The notes: generated by a model not told the origin, from the letters alone. 64,000 nucleotides of DNA from Zoogloea oleivorans (GCA_030157785.1 JAOAUC010000016.1:1-64000), one strand, 5' to 3'. Positions 16,543 through 25,332 are shown, counted from the first letter of the stretch. Program-made: numbers and translations.

Positions 16543-17556
16543 ATGACCCCAGTCACCCTGCCTGCCGGAAAAACGGTCAGTGAACATTGCTCGTTCACTG
16601 CGGCGACGAGCGACGACGCGCAAGATCACGCCCACTGCCTGCAGCACTGGAAACAGCGCTATGAGCAGCTCTCGGCCGGACGCTTCAACGGGGACGTGGA
16701 AGAGGTCTGGTTCGGCAACGTGCAGATCTTTCGGGAGCGCACCAACCAGATCGTCCACGAGGCCGGACAGGCCTGGGAAGGCTCGCGAACCTTCGGTATT
16801 CCGGTGGAGACCGAGGGCGAAGGCTGGTATTGCGGAGAGGTCTTCAGCCGGGACTCGATACTCACCCTGCGAGGCGGTGAACAGCTGGACTTCCGTACCC
16901 CGCGGCAACTCGACATCCTGGCAGTGACCGCCGATACGGCGGCTTTCGTCGATTACGCCCGCAGCGTCGAGAACCGCGACATCGAAGCAGAAATCGGCAT
17001 GAAGCGGATCGTCCACGGCGCACCGGAAAAAACCGCCGAACTGCGCTCCTTCCTGCTCACCGTACTCAACACGGTCAAGACCACACCGCACATTCTTGAG
17101 CACGCCCCGATGCGCAAGGCCCTCGAACAAGCCATTTACGGCAGCCTTCTAGCCGCAATCGGCAACGAAAACGAGATTGCCCGCCCCACCTCGACCAGCC
17201 AGACCCGCCGCCAGATCGTCGAGCGGGCCCGGGAATACATGCGCACGCACATCGACGAACCGATCACCGTCGCCGACCTGTGCGCCGAACTCAATGTGTC
17301 ACGCCGCACCCTGCAATACAGCTTCCAGGACGTCCTCAACCTGAACCCGGTGAGCTTCCTGCGCGCCATGCGCCTGAACGGCGTGCGCCGGGCCCTGCGT
17401 CATGTCCACAGCGAGCACGACTCGGTGGCCGACGTGGCCGCACGCTGGGGCTTCTGGCACCTCTCCCACTTCGCCGCCGACTACAAGGCGATGTTCGGCG
17501 AGCTGCCCTCCGAAACCCTGCGCACCAGCCACAGCCGCCGCCGTCTGGTCATCTGA
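16543..17556 (+). CDS. AraC/XylS-type activator (EutR/FeaR-like), likely regulator of aau
   Basis: A 337-residue protein with a C-terminal double helix-turn-helix (about residues 228-325; YMRTHIDEPITVADLCAEL, VSRRTLQYSF and DVAARWGFWHLSHFAADYK) and an N-terminal effector domain like those of ethanolamine and phenylethylamine regulators. Divergent from aauB, so it most likely activates the amine operon in response to an amine. The reading frame is open far upstream (to 15037) through aauB, but the methionine at 16543 is the first that leaves the divergent promoter region free. A bidirectional terminator follows directly. Confidence 0.85.
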   Translation: MTPVTLPAGKTVSEHCSFTAATSDDAQDHAHCLQHWKQRYEQLSAGRFNGDVEEVWFGNVQIFRERTNQIVHEAGQAWEGSRTFGIPVETEGEGWYCGEVFSRDSILTLRGGEQLDFRTPRQLDILAVTADTAAFVDYARSVENRDIEAEIGMKRIVHGAPEKTAELRSFLLTVLNTVKTTPHILEHAPMRKALEQAIYGSLLAAIGNENEIARPTSTSQTRRQIVERAREYMRTHIDEPITVADLCAELNVSRRTLQYSFQDVLNLNPVSFLRAMRLNGVRRALRHVHSEHDSVADVAARWGFWHLSHFAADYKAMFGELPSETLRTSHSRRRLVI

Positions 17557-17562
17557 AAAAAG

Positions 17563-17585
17563 AAAACCCTCGCCAGGAGGGTTTT
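17563..17585. terminator. Bidirectional terminator between convergent regulators
   Basis: AAAACCCTC pairs with GAGGGTTTT around GCCAG. Read on the plus strand the stem ends in TTTTC, read on the minus strand it is followed by CTTTTTT, so it can end both the AraC gene and the sigma54 activator gene. Confidence 0.8.
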
Positions 17586-17610
17586 CTGTGGGCGGTGCTT
17601 TCAGGCTTGA

Positions 17611-19656
17611 TCAGAAGCGTCCGAGCTTGCGGTACAGCGTATTCCGGCTGATCCCCAGCCGCCGGGCGGCGGAGGAGATGTTGCCGTTTTCGGCTTCGAG
17701 GGTGCGCTGGATCATGTCGCGCTCGATTTCCTCGAGGCGGCCGAAATTGGTGGCTGCCGCACTGGCCGGCGCCGCCGCACTTCGGGCATCGGCCATGACC
17801 GGACCGGCCCGCATCATTGCCGGGGCCGCACAGGCTGCCGGCGTGATCTCGCCGATCTCCTCGAAAACATCGTCGGGCAGATGCCAGGTTTCGATGATTT
17901 CCTCATCGTCGTCGAGCAGCGCGATGGCCACCCGGATGACGTTGTTGAGCTGGCGGATGTTGCCCGGCCAGCGATAGCTCAGGAAGGCCTGCATGACCTT
18001 GTGGGACACCTCCACCTTGCGGTTCGGGCCGGCTTCCTCGCGGAGCAGCTTTTCGATCAGCCGGTCGATGTCGCTGCGCTCGCGGAGCGACGGCAGGTTG
18101 ATGCACAGGCCGTTGAGGCGGTAGTACAAATCCTCCCGAAAACCGCCGCGGGCGACTTCTTCCTTCAGCTTGCGGTGGGTGGCGCACACCAGCGTGATAT
18201 CCACCGGAATGCTCTTGTTGGTGCCCAGCGGCGTCACGCAGCGCTCCTGCAGCACGCGCAGCAGGCGGGCCTGCAGCGACATCGGCATGTCGCCGACTTC
18301 GTCGAGGAACAGGGTCCCGCCGTGGGCCTGCTGAATCTTGCCGATGGCGCCTTCCTTGCGCGCGCCGGTAAAGGCCCCGCCCGAGTAGCCGAAGAGTTCG
18401 GACTCGATCAGGGTTTCCGGAATCGCCGCACAGTTGAGCGCCACGAAAGGCCCCAGAGCCCGCGGGCCGCTGTTGTGGAAGGCCTTGGCGAACATTTCCT
18501 TGCCGGCACCGGATTCACCCTGGATCAGGATCGGGATGTCGCGACCAAGGATGCGGGTGCCCTTGTCGATGGCAGCCTGCAGACGCTCGTCACCGGTGGA
18601 CAGGGACTTGAGGGTCATCCGGGCATGGAGCATGGCCGGGGTCATTTCGGGCTCGACCTTGGCCGGCCGGCTGACACGCTCGCCCTTGGCATCGACCAGC
18701 GACGGCGAACCGGTGGGCATGGAAGCGAAATTGCCGCGCAGGCGGGCATAGAAACGCTCGCCGTTACGACCCGAAATGGCAATCAGCGAAGACGGATCGC
18801 GCCGGGCGCGGTCGATCAGGGTGCCGAGGGGGACGTCGAAAAGCATGCTGTAGTGGCGCCGCGGCAGGTCTTCACGACGCAGGCCGAGAAGTTCGAGGGC
18901 CGCCTGATCGGCGCCCACCAGATCACCGTCTGCGCTGATGGCCAGCAAGGCTTCGCAAAGGCTGCCCACGTGATCGGGACGGGTGTGAAAACTCAACAGC
19001 CCCTGATGGGCAAATTCGGATTCGAAGAGACGCTTTTCGATGATACGGGATGACATCTTGACCAGACCGAGTGAATGACGCTGGAAGGCCCGGAAGTCAC
19101 TGGAAATGTCCAGCACCCCCATCAACCTCCCCTGCGCATCCTGGATCGGCGAGGCGCTGCAGGTGAGGAAGGCGTTCCCCTCGAAGAAATGTTCCGAGCC
19201 GAACACATTAACGGCGCCGCGCTCGGCAAGTGCAGTACCAATTGCGTTGGTACCCCGTTCGAACTCGTGCCAGCTGGCACCGGGATGCAGCGAGACCTGA
19301 TCGGCACGACTCAGGAAGTCGGCGTCGCCGTAGCTTTGCAGCACCATCCCGCGGGCGTCGGCGAGGATGACCATACTGTGGGAGTTGCGGATCTGCTCGA
19401 AAAGATGCTCGAGCACCGGCTGGGCATGGGACATGAGCGTTCGGTTGCGCTCGCGGGCTTCGGCCACCCCACGCACGTTGGGCTCACCGCATTCGATGCG
19501 CGCCGGGTCGAGGCCGGCCTGGCGGCAACGCTCCCAGGAGCGCAGTACATTCTGGTCCAGCAGGGCTTCCGGGAGTTCGCCCCGGCCAAAGTACAAGGAT
19601 CGCGCTTCCTGAAGGCTGACCGAACGTGCCTCCACGCTGAAAGGAACCTGCATCAT
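17611..19656 (-). CDS. Sigma54-dependent activator, AcoR class (EBP1)
   Basis: A 681-residue enhancer-binding protein. N-terminal AcoR-type region with RSWERC motif and a GAF domain (about 85-215), a PAS-like segment, an AAA+ domain with Walker A GESGAGKE, the sigma54-contact loop GAFTGA and Walker B TLFLDEVGDM, and a C-terminal Fis-type HTH (NGNISSAARRLGISRNTLYRKL). It therefore drives -24/-12 promoters. It is divergent from the pedF-like gene, which has a consensus sigma54 promoter, and is the likely activator there. Start chosen at 19656 because GGAGGAGG stands just ahead; the frame extends to 19737 without ribosome binding site. Confidence 0.92.
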   Translation of the reverse strand: MMQVPFSVEARSVSLQEARSLYFGRGELPEALLDQNVLRSWERCRQAGLDPARIECGEPNVRGVAEARERNRTLMSHAQPVLEHLFEQIRNSHSMVILADARGMVLQSYGDADFLSRADQVSLHPGASWHEFERGTNAIGTALAERGAVNVFGSEHFFEGNAFLTCSASPIQDAQGRLMGVLDISSDFRAFQRHSLGLVKMSSRIIEKRLFESEFAHQGLLSFHTRPDHVGSLCEALLAISADGDLVGADQAALELLGLRREDLPRRHYSMLFDVPLGTLIDRARRDPSSLIAISGRNGERFYARLRGNFASMPTGSPSLVDAKGERVSRPAKVEPEMTPAMLHARMTLKSLSTGDERLQAAIDKGTRILGRDIPILIQGESGAGKEMFAKAFHNSGPRALGPFVALNCAAIPETLIESELFGYSGGAFTGARKEGAIGKIQQAHGGTLFLDEVGDMPMSLQARLLRVLQERCVTPLGTNKSIPVDITLVCATHRKLKEEVARGGFREDLYYRLNGLCINLPSLRERSDIDRLIEKLLREEAGPNRKVEVSHKVMQAFLSYRWPGNIRQLNNVIRVAIALLDDDEEIIETWHLPDDVFEEIGEITPAACAAPAMMRAGPVMADARSAAAPASAAATNFGRLEEIERDMIQRTLEAENGNISSAARRLGISRNTLYRKLGRF

Positions 19657-19961
19657 CGCCTCCTCCGTTTGTACGGATTGTGTGCCGGCTTCGAGGCCGG
19701 CTTTGGTATATGCTCCAAAATGTAGCAGCTGGACCACATTTCAGCAATGTGACTGCTCCATCACGATTCCCTATCAGCAATTGTCAGGCCAGTTTATCCA
19801 CCCATAAATAAAACCAGAAAATCCCGGCGCACCAAAGAGGTTCATCTTCCGGCCTGCGCACTTGCCAAATTGGCACGCACCTTGCTGAATGGACTGCACA
19901 CGGCGACTCGCCCACTCGCGGATCGCTCGATGCATTCCAATCATGACCAAAGGTGATCCAG
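19657..19961 (+). promoter_or_regulatory. Divergent control region EBP1 / pedF-like operon
   Basis: No gene. Contains two TGCTCCA boxes (19711-19717 and 19754-19760, 43 bp apart, about four helical turns), a short repeat of GCAGCTGGACCACA type between them, and the consensus sigma54 promoter described separately. The boxes lie about 140 and 186 bp upstream of the predicted start, a normal enhancer distance. Confidence 0.6.
19871..19886 (+). promoter_or_regulatory. Consensus sigma54 (-24/-12) promoter
   Basis: TGGCAC (19871-19876), five bases, then TTGCT (19882-19886): full agreement with TGGCAC-N5-TTGCW, including both invariant GG and GC pairs. Start of transcription is expected near 19897, about 65 nt before the pedF-like gene. 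Confidence 0.9.
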
Positions 19962-20390
19962 GTGACTGTTCGCAACTCCTCCCTCCTCCGCGCCCTCTCC
20001 GCCACCGCCCTCGCACTGGCTGCCGGCGCCCTTTTCGCCCACGGCGACGTGACCCCGCAGGCGGTTGATACCTCCACGCTGAAGCAGGTTGGCAAGGAAT
20101 GGCTGGTCAAGAACCCGTACCTCGGCGACAAGGAAGCCATCCGCATCGGCTCCTCGGCCTTCAACCAGAACTGTGCCCGCTGCCATGGCCTCGGCGCGGT
20201 ATCCGGCGGCATTGCCCCCGACCTGCGCTACCTGCCGGAAGGCCAGGAAGGCGACGAAATCTTCCTGCAGCGTATCCGCCACGGCGCCACCCGCGACGGC
20301 CGCGTTTACATGCCCCCGTTCGAAGGCATCCTGAGCCAGGAAGCCATGTGGACCATCCGCGCCTGGCTGGAGACCGTGCGTGCTGACTAA
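19962..20390 (+). CDS. pedF: PedF-like cytochrome c-550
   Basis: A 142-residue exported cytochrome with signal peptide (about residues 1-25), the HGDVTPQAVDT start of the mature protein that marks the PedF family, one CARCHG heme site and YMPPFEGIL with the methionine ligand. PedF-type cytochromes take electrons from periplasmic PQQ alcohol dehydrogenases. I placed the start at the GTG at 19962 behind AAAGG; another GTG at 19953 in the same frame has no ribosome binding site. First gene of an operon of three under a sigma54 promoter. Confidence 0.88.
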   Translation: MTVRNSSLLRALSATALALAAGALFAHGDVTPQAVDTSTLKQVGKEWLVKNPYLGDKEAIRIGSSAFNQNCARCHGLGAVSGGIAPDLRYLPEGQEGDEIFLQRIRHGATRDGRVYMPPFEGILSQEAMWTIRAWLETVRAD

Positions 20391-21225
20391 TCGCCGCCAA
20401 TTTCTGCTCGGCGCCGGTGCCATTGCGCTGGCGGCCAACCTCCCGGCCCGCGCCGACGCCCTGGATGACATCCGCAAGAAGGGCAGCCTGAGGGTCGCGG
20501 TTTACAACGGCTTCGCCCCCTACTCCGACCAGGGCAAGGGGATCGACGTGGAGCTCGCCGAAGCCCTCGGCAAGCAGCTTGGGCTGGCCACCCAGGTGGT
20601 CGGCTACAACGCCGACGAGGACATGGACGACGACCTGCGCAACATGGTCTGGAAAGGCCATTACCTCGGCGCCCAGCCCTCCGACGTGATGATGCACGTG
20701 CCGGTGGACTCCTACCTGCAGGGCAAGAACGACAAGGTCAGGATCTTCGGACCCTACCACCTGGAAACCATCGCCGTGGCGCGCGTCCAGCGTATCGGTT
20801 CGATCCGCGGGTCGGCCGCCACCGCACTGGAAGTCTTCACGCGGGAGAAGATCGGTGTCGAAGGCCGCAGCCTGGCCGACGCCTTCCTGCTGGGCGTGCT
20901 GAACGGCCGCCTGCGCGAGAACGTGGTGCACTTCACCAGCGTGGCTGGCGCCATCGACAAGATGAAGGCCGGCGAGCTCGCCGCCGTGATGGGCCCGCGC
21001 TCGGAGATCGAGGTCGCCCTCGGCAAGGACGCCCGCTTCGTCATCGAGGCCGTGCAAATGCCGGAACTGAAGATCAACAACTGGCCCCTCGGAATGGCTG
21101 TCAAGGCCGAAGAAGCGGCCCTTGCCGACGCCCTCGCCGGCGCCCTCAAGGAACTCCAGCGCAACGGCACCGTGGCCGCCATCTTCGCCCGCCATGGCGT
21201 CACCTACCTGCAGCCAACCCTCTGA
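20380..21225 (+). CDS. Quinoprotein dehydrogenase-associated solute-binding-like protein (MxaJ-like)
   Basis: A 281-residue periplasmic protein with Tat-like signal (NRRQFLLGAGAIAL) and the type II solute-binding fold starting DDIRKKGSLRVAVYNGFAPYSD. It matches the class found beside PQQ alcohol dehydrogenases (MxaJ and relatives), for which no permease partner is encoded nearby; the role may be enzyme maturation, cofactor delivery or signalling and not import. Starts at GTG overlapping the pedF stop by 11 nt, so translation is coupled. Confidence 0.85.
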   Translation: MLTNRRQFLLGAGAIALAANLPARADALDDIRKKGSLRVAVYNGFAPYSDQGKGIDVELAEALGKQLGLATQVVGYNADEDMDDDLRNMVWKGHYLGAQPSDVMMHVPVDSYLQGKNDKVRIFGPYHLETIAVARVQRIGSIRGSAATALEVFTREKIGVEGRSLADAFLLGVLNGRLRENVVHFTSVAGAIDKMKAGELAAVMGPRSEIEVALGKDARFVIEAVQMPELKINNWPLGMAVKAEEAALADALAGALKELQRNGTVAAIFARHGVTYLQPTL

Positions 21226-21229
21226 AACC

Positions 21230-22174
21230 ATGGCAAAAGCCTTCACCCTCCGGTTCCTGCTGGCAAGTTGCAGCGTGCTGCCCGGGCTCGCCCTTGCAGC
21301 ACCGTTCGCCTATGTGCCGAACGAAAAATCCGCCTCCGTATCAGTAATCGACACCGCCACCGACACCGTGGTCGGCACCCTGCCCGGCGGCCAGCGACCG
21401 CGCGGCATTGCCACCGACGGCAAGCTTCTTTACGTCAGCGAGGCACCCAGCAACAGCCTGGTCGTCATCGACATTGCGGCAGGCAAGCAGGTGAAGAGCA
21501 TTCCCCTCGGCGAATCCCCCGAGGGCGTCAGCGTATCGGCAGACCACAAGCTGATTGCCGCGGCGGTCGAGGAATCCAACAGTGTTGTGCTGATCGATGC
21601 CGCCAAACGGCGCCAGCTGGCCGACATCAAGGTGCAGGGCAAGAACCCGGAGCACGCGGTGTTCAGCCCGGACGGACGCTGGCTGCTGGTCAGCGCAGAA
21701 GAGGCCGAACAGGTGGACCTGATCGACGTGAAGGCCCGCAAGCAAGTCGCCTCCATCCAGGTCGGAAAACGCCCGCGGGGCATCGGTTTCACGCCTGACG
21801 GCAGCCGCGCCTACGTGGCCTGCGAGTTGGTGAGCACGGTGTACGCGATCGACATGGGCAAGCGCCAGGTCATCGCCGAAATCAAGGCCGGCACCTTCTC
21901 GAATGGCGTCACCATGGCGCCGGACGGCAGCCGGGCCTACATCTCGAATGGCAAGGACGGCACGGTGAGCGTCATCCGCACCGCCGACAACCAGATCGAA
22001 GCCACCATTCCGGTCGGCAAACGCCCCTGGAACATGGCCATCACCCCCGATGGCAGCAAGCTCTACGTGGCCAACGGCCGCTCCAACAGCGTCTCGGTGA
22101 TCGACACCGCGCGGCTTGAGACGATCAAGGAAATCTCCGTCGGCGAGCTTCCCTGGGGTGTCGTCATTCATTGA
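21230..22174 (+). CDS. YVTN beta-propeller protein associated with PQQ-dependent catabolism
   Basis: A 314-residue periplasmic protein with signal peptide (about residues 1-23) and seven repeats of the form VxVIDTATxxVVGTLPGGQRPRGIA. It matches the propeller class that occurs with PQQ-dependent alcohol oxidation genes. No heme or metal site is evident. It begins 4 nt after the preceding stop codon and ends the operon. Possible roles are binding of a redox partner or of the alcohol dehydrogenase; not known. Confidence 0.86.
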   Translation: MAKAFTLRFLLASCSVLPGLALAAPFAYVPNEKSASVSVIDTATDTVVGTLPGGQRPRGIATDGKLLYVSEAPSNSLVVIDIAAGKQVKSIPLGESPEGVSVSADHKLIAAAVEESNSVVLIDAAKRRQLADIKVQGKNPEHAVFSPDGRWLLVSAEEAEQVDLIDVKARKQVASIQVGKRPRGIGFTPDGSRAYVACELVSTVYAIDMGKRQVIAEIKAGTFSNGVTMAPDGSRAYISNGKDGTVSVIRTADNQIEATIPVGKRPWNMAITPDGSKLYVANGRSNSVSVIDTARLETIKEISVGELPWGVVIH

Positions 22175-22232
22175 AGCAGTAGTCGACCGCGGGTAGCGGT
22201 CACTATCTGAACACATTCCCCTGCGTCAACCA

Positions 22233-22265
22233 GGCACACCTGCTCCATAACGGAACAGGTGTGCC
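22233..22265. promoter_or_regulatory. Long palindrome with TGCTCCA core between convergent genes
   Basis: GGCACACCTG (22233-22242) and CAGGTGTGCC (22256-22265) pair perfectly; the inner bases CTCCAT and ACGGAA continue the symmetry with few mismatches. No U tract follows on either strand. Half of it, ACACCTGCTCCA, recurs twice at 22809-22850, which points to a protein-binding site over a terminator. Confidence 0.55.
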
Positions 22266-22306
22266 ACACATCTGAAACACTTCAGGCAGAAGCCCTATTT
22301 ATCCGC

Positions 22307-22621
22307 TCAGAGCTTCAGGATCCACTCGACCGCGGTCTTCAGGTCGGCGTCGCTGATCTTGTCGGCGCCGTTAGGCGGCATCGGGATCTGACCCCAGGTG
22401 CCGGTGCCACCATGGCGTACCTTGGCGGTCAGCACGGCCACCGCATCGCCCTGCCCCTTGTATTTCGCCGCCACATCCTTGTAGGCCGGTCCGACACGCT
22501 TTTCAGCCACAGCATGACAGGCCACGCAACGGGCCTTCTTGATGATCTCTTCAGAGGCCAGGGCCGGGGAAGCAGCGGCAACCCCCAGCGCAACGGTGCA
22601 AACCAACTGGACAAATTTCAT
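22307..22621 (-). CDS. Cytochrome c551-type electron carrier
   Basis: A 104-residue class I cytochrome c: signal peptide (about residues 1-22), CVACH heme site, and IPMPPNG with the methionine ligand, the compact layout of Pseudomonas cytochrome c551. GGAGGAG precedes the ATG. It is divergent from the second sigma54 activator and has a sigma54-like promoter, so it is probably co-regulated with alcohol or amine oxidation and carries electrons to a terminal oxidase. Confidence 0.9.
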   Translation of the reverse strand: MKFVQLVCTVALGVAAASPALASEEIIKKARCVACHAVAEKRVGPAYKDVAAKYKGQGDAVAVLTAKVRHGGTGTWGQIPMPPNGADKISDADLKTAVEWILKL

Positions 22622-22960
22622 GAGCTCCTCCTTCTTATGGAATAACGTTGTTCAGCGACAGCGGTCCCAACCGCCTTGCCCCCGTCAGGCAGCAAAAACC
22701 GTGCAGGGCACGACCATTCTGATGCACAAAAACAAAGTCCTTTTCCGTCAGTTACTTGCACGCAACACCTGACTCGACGCGGGCAGCAAACCCTGTTCAG
22801 GGTCAGAACACCTGCTCCATCCCGTTACGTCAGGCTGAACACCTGCTCCACCGCTTTTTGCGCCAACAGCCCCGTATTCCGGAGAAAGCCCCCAAAAACC
22901 GGGCCCCAGAGGCCCATTCGGGCACCCTTAGGCGGCGGGCATGTTTCCTGCTGCGTCCCG
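22622..22960 (-). promoter_or_regulatory. Divergent control region of cytochrome c551 gene and EBP2
   Basis: No gene is supported in these 339 bases. They contain a sigma54-like promoter toward the cytochrome (22691-22707) and two direct repeats AACACCTGCTCCA (about 22807-22819 and 22838-22850), 31 bp apart, i.e. three helical turns, located 130-170 bp upstream of the predicted start as expected for activator sites. EBP2's own start at 22961 has no clear ribosome binding site. Confidence 0.6.
22691..22707 (-). promoter_or_regulatory. Sigma54-like promoter of the cytochrome c551 gene
   Basis: On the minus strand CCTGCACGG-N3-TTTGCT fits YTGGCACG-N4-TTGCW in all but two positions, one of them an invariant -24 guanine. 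Same type of departure as at the aauB promoter (TGCAC instead of GGCAC). Confidence 0.45.
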
Positions 22961-24826
22961 ATGGTGAAAGACATCGACCCACACTCCATCACCCTGCCCC
23001 TCGACGCCATCCGGCGCTCGTGGGAACGCTGCGCGGCCAGCGGCCTGCGTACCGACGAAGCACTGCCGGACACGCGCAACCAGCGCACCAGCCTGTCGGA
23101 CCGACTCGAAGCCAATGCCCGGCTGGTAACTTACGCCCAGCCGATCATGGAACACCTGCACCAGCAGATCGCCCGCTCGTCTTCCACCATCCTGCTGGCC
23201 GACGACTCGGGCGTGATCCTCCGCTCGGTGGGCGACCAGGACTTTCTCGAACGGGCTGCGCGCATCTCCCTCAAACCGGGGCATTCCTGGTCCGAGGCGG
23301 TGATGGGCACCAATGCCATAGGTACCGCCCTGGCCGAGCAGCGCCCGGTGGCTGTCATCGGCGCCGAGCACTACCTCGACCGCAACAAGTTCCTGACCTG
23401 CATCGCCACCCCCATCCATGCCCCCACCGGCGGCGTGCTCGGCATCCTCGACGTATCCAGCAGCGTGTGCATGACCCAGATCCACGCCCAGGCGCTGCTC
23501 CAGACCACTGCAGAGATCATCGAGAACCGCCTGATCGAAACGGTGAATGATGCCGCCGTAGTGATCCGCTTCCACCACCAGCCCGAAGCCCTTGGCTCTC
23601 CGCTGGAAGGCCTGGCCGTGTTCGACGAGGCTGGCGGCCTGCTGGCGTGCAACCGGCGCGCAGAGCGCCTTCTGGGCATTGCCGACACCCAGCTCACCCG
23701 GCCGCCGTTCTGGAACATCTTTGAAACCCGCTGGAACGCCGTCCTCGATCACGCCCTGCAAAGCAGCGTCCGCCCCACCAAGCTGCGCTGCCACCGGGGC
23801 CGCGAGTTTGTTGCCCACGTGCTGGTGAGCAACCTGCAACGGGTGCGCCCGGCCGGCGCCAAGGAAGCGCGCCCCACCCCGCGCCCCCGCGCGCCCCACA
23901 CCCTCGACGACCTCGACCTCGGCGACAAGGCCGTCACCCACGCCGTGCGCCGCGCCCGCCGCATTCTCGGGCTCGACATCCCGCTGCTCGTCCAAGGCGA
24001 AACCGGCACTGGCAAGGAAGTATTCGCCCAGGCCTTTCACCATAGCGGCCCGCGTCGGGATGGCCCCTTCGTGGCCATCAACTGTGCCGCCATCCCGGCC
24101 ACCCTGATCGAAGCGGAACTCTTCGGCTACACCGCCGGCGCCTACACGGGGGCACGTGGCGACGGCGCCCGCGGCAAGCTGCGGGAAGCCAACGGCGGCA
24201 CCCTCTTCCTCGATGAAATCGGCGACATGCCGCTCAAGCTCCAGGCGGTGCTGCTGCGCGTGCTCGAAACCCGGCGGGTCACCCCCCTCGGCGGTGGCCC
24301 CGAAGAAGAAATCGACCTGTCCCTGGTATGCGCCAGCCACCGTTCCCTCAAGACCCTGTGCGAGAACGGCGACTTTCGCCCTGACCTGTACTTCCGCCTG
24401 TCGGCGATGAGCCTGTCGCTACCGGCCCTGCGCGAGCGCAGCGACGTCGAGTCCATGGCCCGACGCATCCTGCAGGAAGAATCCCCCAACCGTCCGGTGC
24501 GCCTGTCCGCCTCCACCCTCGACCTGATCCGCCGCCACCCGTGGCCGGGCAACATCCGCCAGCTGAAAAACGCCCTGCGTCTGGCCACCGCCATGCTCGG
24601 CCCGGACGAAGACACCCTCACCCCCGACCACCTGCCGCAGGATCTGCTCGACGACCCCGACACCCCCGCCCCGCTGCCGCCCTCGCAAAGCCTGCGCGCC
24701 GCCGAGATCCGCCTGGTGGAAGACACGGTCGCCCGCCACAACGGCAACATTTCGGCCGCCGCCCGCGAGCTGGGCATCACCCGCACCACCCTGTACCGCA
24801 AGCTGCGCCAGATGTCGTCCCTGTAG
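22961..24826 (+). CDS. Sigma54-dependent activator, AcoR class (EBP2)
   Basis: A 621-residue paralogue of EBP1: N-terminal RSWERCAASG motif, GAF domain (about residues 55-195), AAA+ domain with Walker A GETGTGKE, Walker B TLFLDEIGDM, and Fis-type HTH (NGNISAAARELGITRTTLYRKL). The sigma54-contact loop reads GAYTGA in place of GAFTGA, a substitution seen in some active members. Recognition helices of EBP1 and EBP2 are nearly alike, so they may share the TGCTCCA sites. Start assigned by alignment with EBP1; the upstream 95 codons of open frame cover the control region. Confidence 0.9.
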   Translation: MVKDIDPHSITLPLDAIRRSWERCAASGLRTDEALPDTRNQRTSLSDRLEANARLVTYAQPIMEHLHQQIARSSSTILLADDSGVILRSVGDQDFLERAARISLKPGHSWSEAVMGTNAIGTALAEQRPVAVIGAEHYLDRNKFLTCIATPIHAPTGGVLGILDVSSSVCMTQIHAQALLQTTAEIIENRLIETVNDAAVVIRFHHQPEALGSPLEGLAVFDEAGGLLACNRRAERLLGIADTQLTRPPFWNIFETRWNAVLDHALQSSVRPTKLRCHRGREFVAHVLVSNLQRVRPAGAKEARPTPRPRAPHTLDDLDLGDKAVTHAVRRARRILGLDIPLLVQGETGTGKEVFAQAFHHSGPRRDGPFVAINCAAIPATLIEAELFGYTAGAYTGARGDGARGKLREANGGTLFLDEIGDMPLKLQAVLLRVLETRRVTPLGGGPEEEIDLSLVCASHRSLKTLCENGDFRPDLYFRLSAMSLSLPALRERSDVESMARRILQEESPNRPVRLSASTLDLIRRHPWPGNIRQLKNALRLATAMLGPDEDTLTPDHLPQDLLDDPDTPAPLPPSQSLRAAEIRLVEDTVARHNGNISAAARELGITRTTLYRKLRQMSSL

Positions 24827-24855
24827 CCGGGGCAGGCAACCCGGCCCGGTCGGGC

Positions 24856-25281
24856 ATGGGATACTCCGCCATTGCCCACCCCCACCAGCCCATCGTGCGA
24901 ACCCGCCCCCCCCCCCTCCGCCTGCTCGTCGCCAACCTCGCCCTGCTTTCCGTCACCGCCTGCGCCCCCGCCCCCAGTCCGCTACCGGCAGAACTGAAGG
25001 CCGAGCTTGGCGTCGGCATGCCTGTTGCCGAAGCCAGCAAACGCCTGCGCGCCCACGGCACCACCCTGTCCGTCTACAGCGCCGCCGAATGCCAGGCGCT
25101 GCTCGACCGCAGCCCGAACATCTCCCAGTTACCCCCCCGCGGCGGGCCGTGCATCTTCGGCAAGATTCCGCTCTCGAAAACCTGGTACGGCGCCCACACG
25201 GACGTCATCCTGCAGATCGTCTTCGATGCCAGCGGCAAGCTGGTCGACGGCAACTTCGAAGAGCTCGGCAGCTTCCTCTAG
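24856..25281 (+). CDS. Small putative lipoprotein of unknown function
   Basis: A 141-residue protein (or 128 if the GTG at 24895 is used) with a hydrophobic stretch ending in LLSVTAC, a plausible lipobox, and a mature domain that begins with a helix LKAELGVGMPVAEASKRLRAHG, resembling SmpA/BamE-like small lipoprotein folds. The GTG start gives the better signal peptide (short arginine-containing n-region). It follows EBP2 by 29 nt. No function can be given. Confidence 0.6.
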   Translation: MGYSAIAHPHQPIVRTRPPPLRLLVANLALLSVTACAPAPSPLPAELKAELGVGMPVAEASKRLRAHGTTLSVYSAAECQALLDRSPNISQLPPRGGPCIFGKIPLSKTWYGAHTDVILQIVFDASGKLVDGNFEELGSFL

Positions 25282-25296
25282 CGTTTAGCGCCAGCA

Positions 25297-25332
25297 CAAA
25301 AAGAAAAACCCCGGCGGGGGGACGTCCGGGGT
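25297..25332 (-). terminator. Terminator of the kinase-regulator-cytochrome operon
   Basis: ACCCCGG (25308-25314) pairs with CCGGGGT (25326-25332). In the minus direction the stem is followed by TTTTTCTTTTT. Located between convergent genes. Confidence 0.8.
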
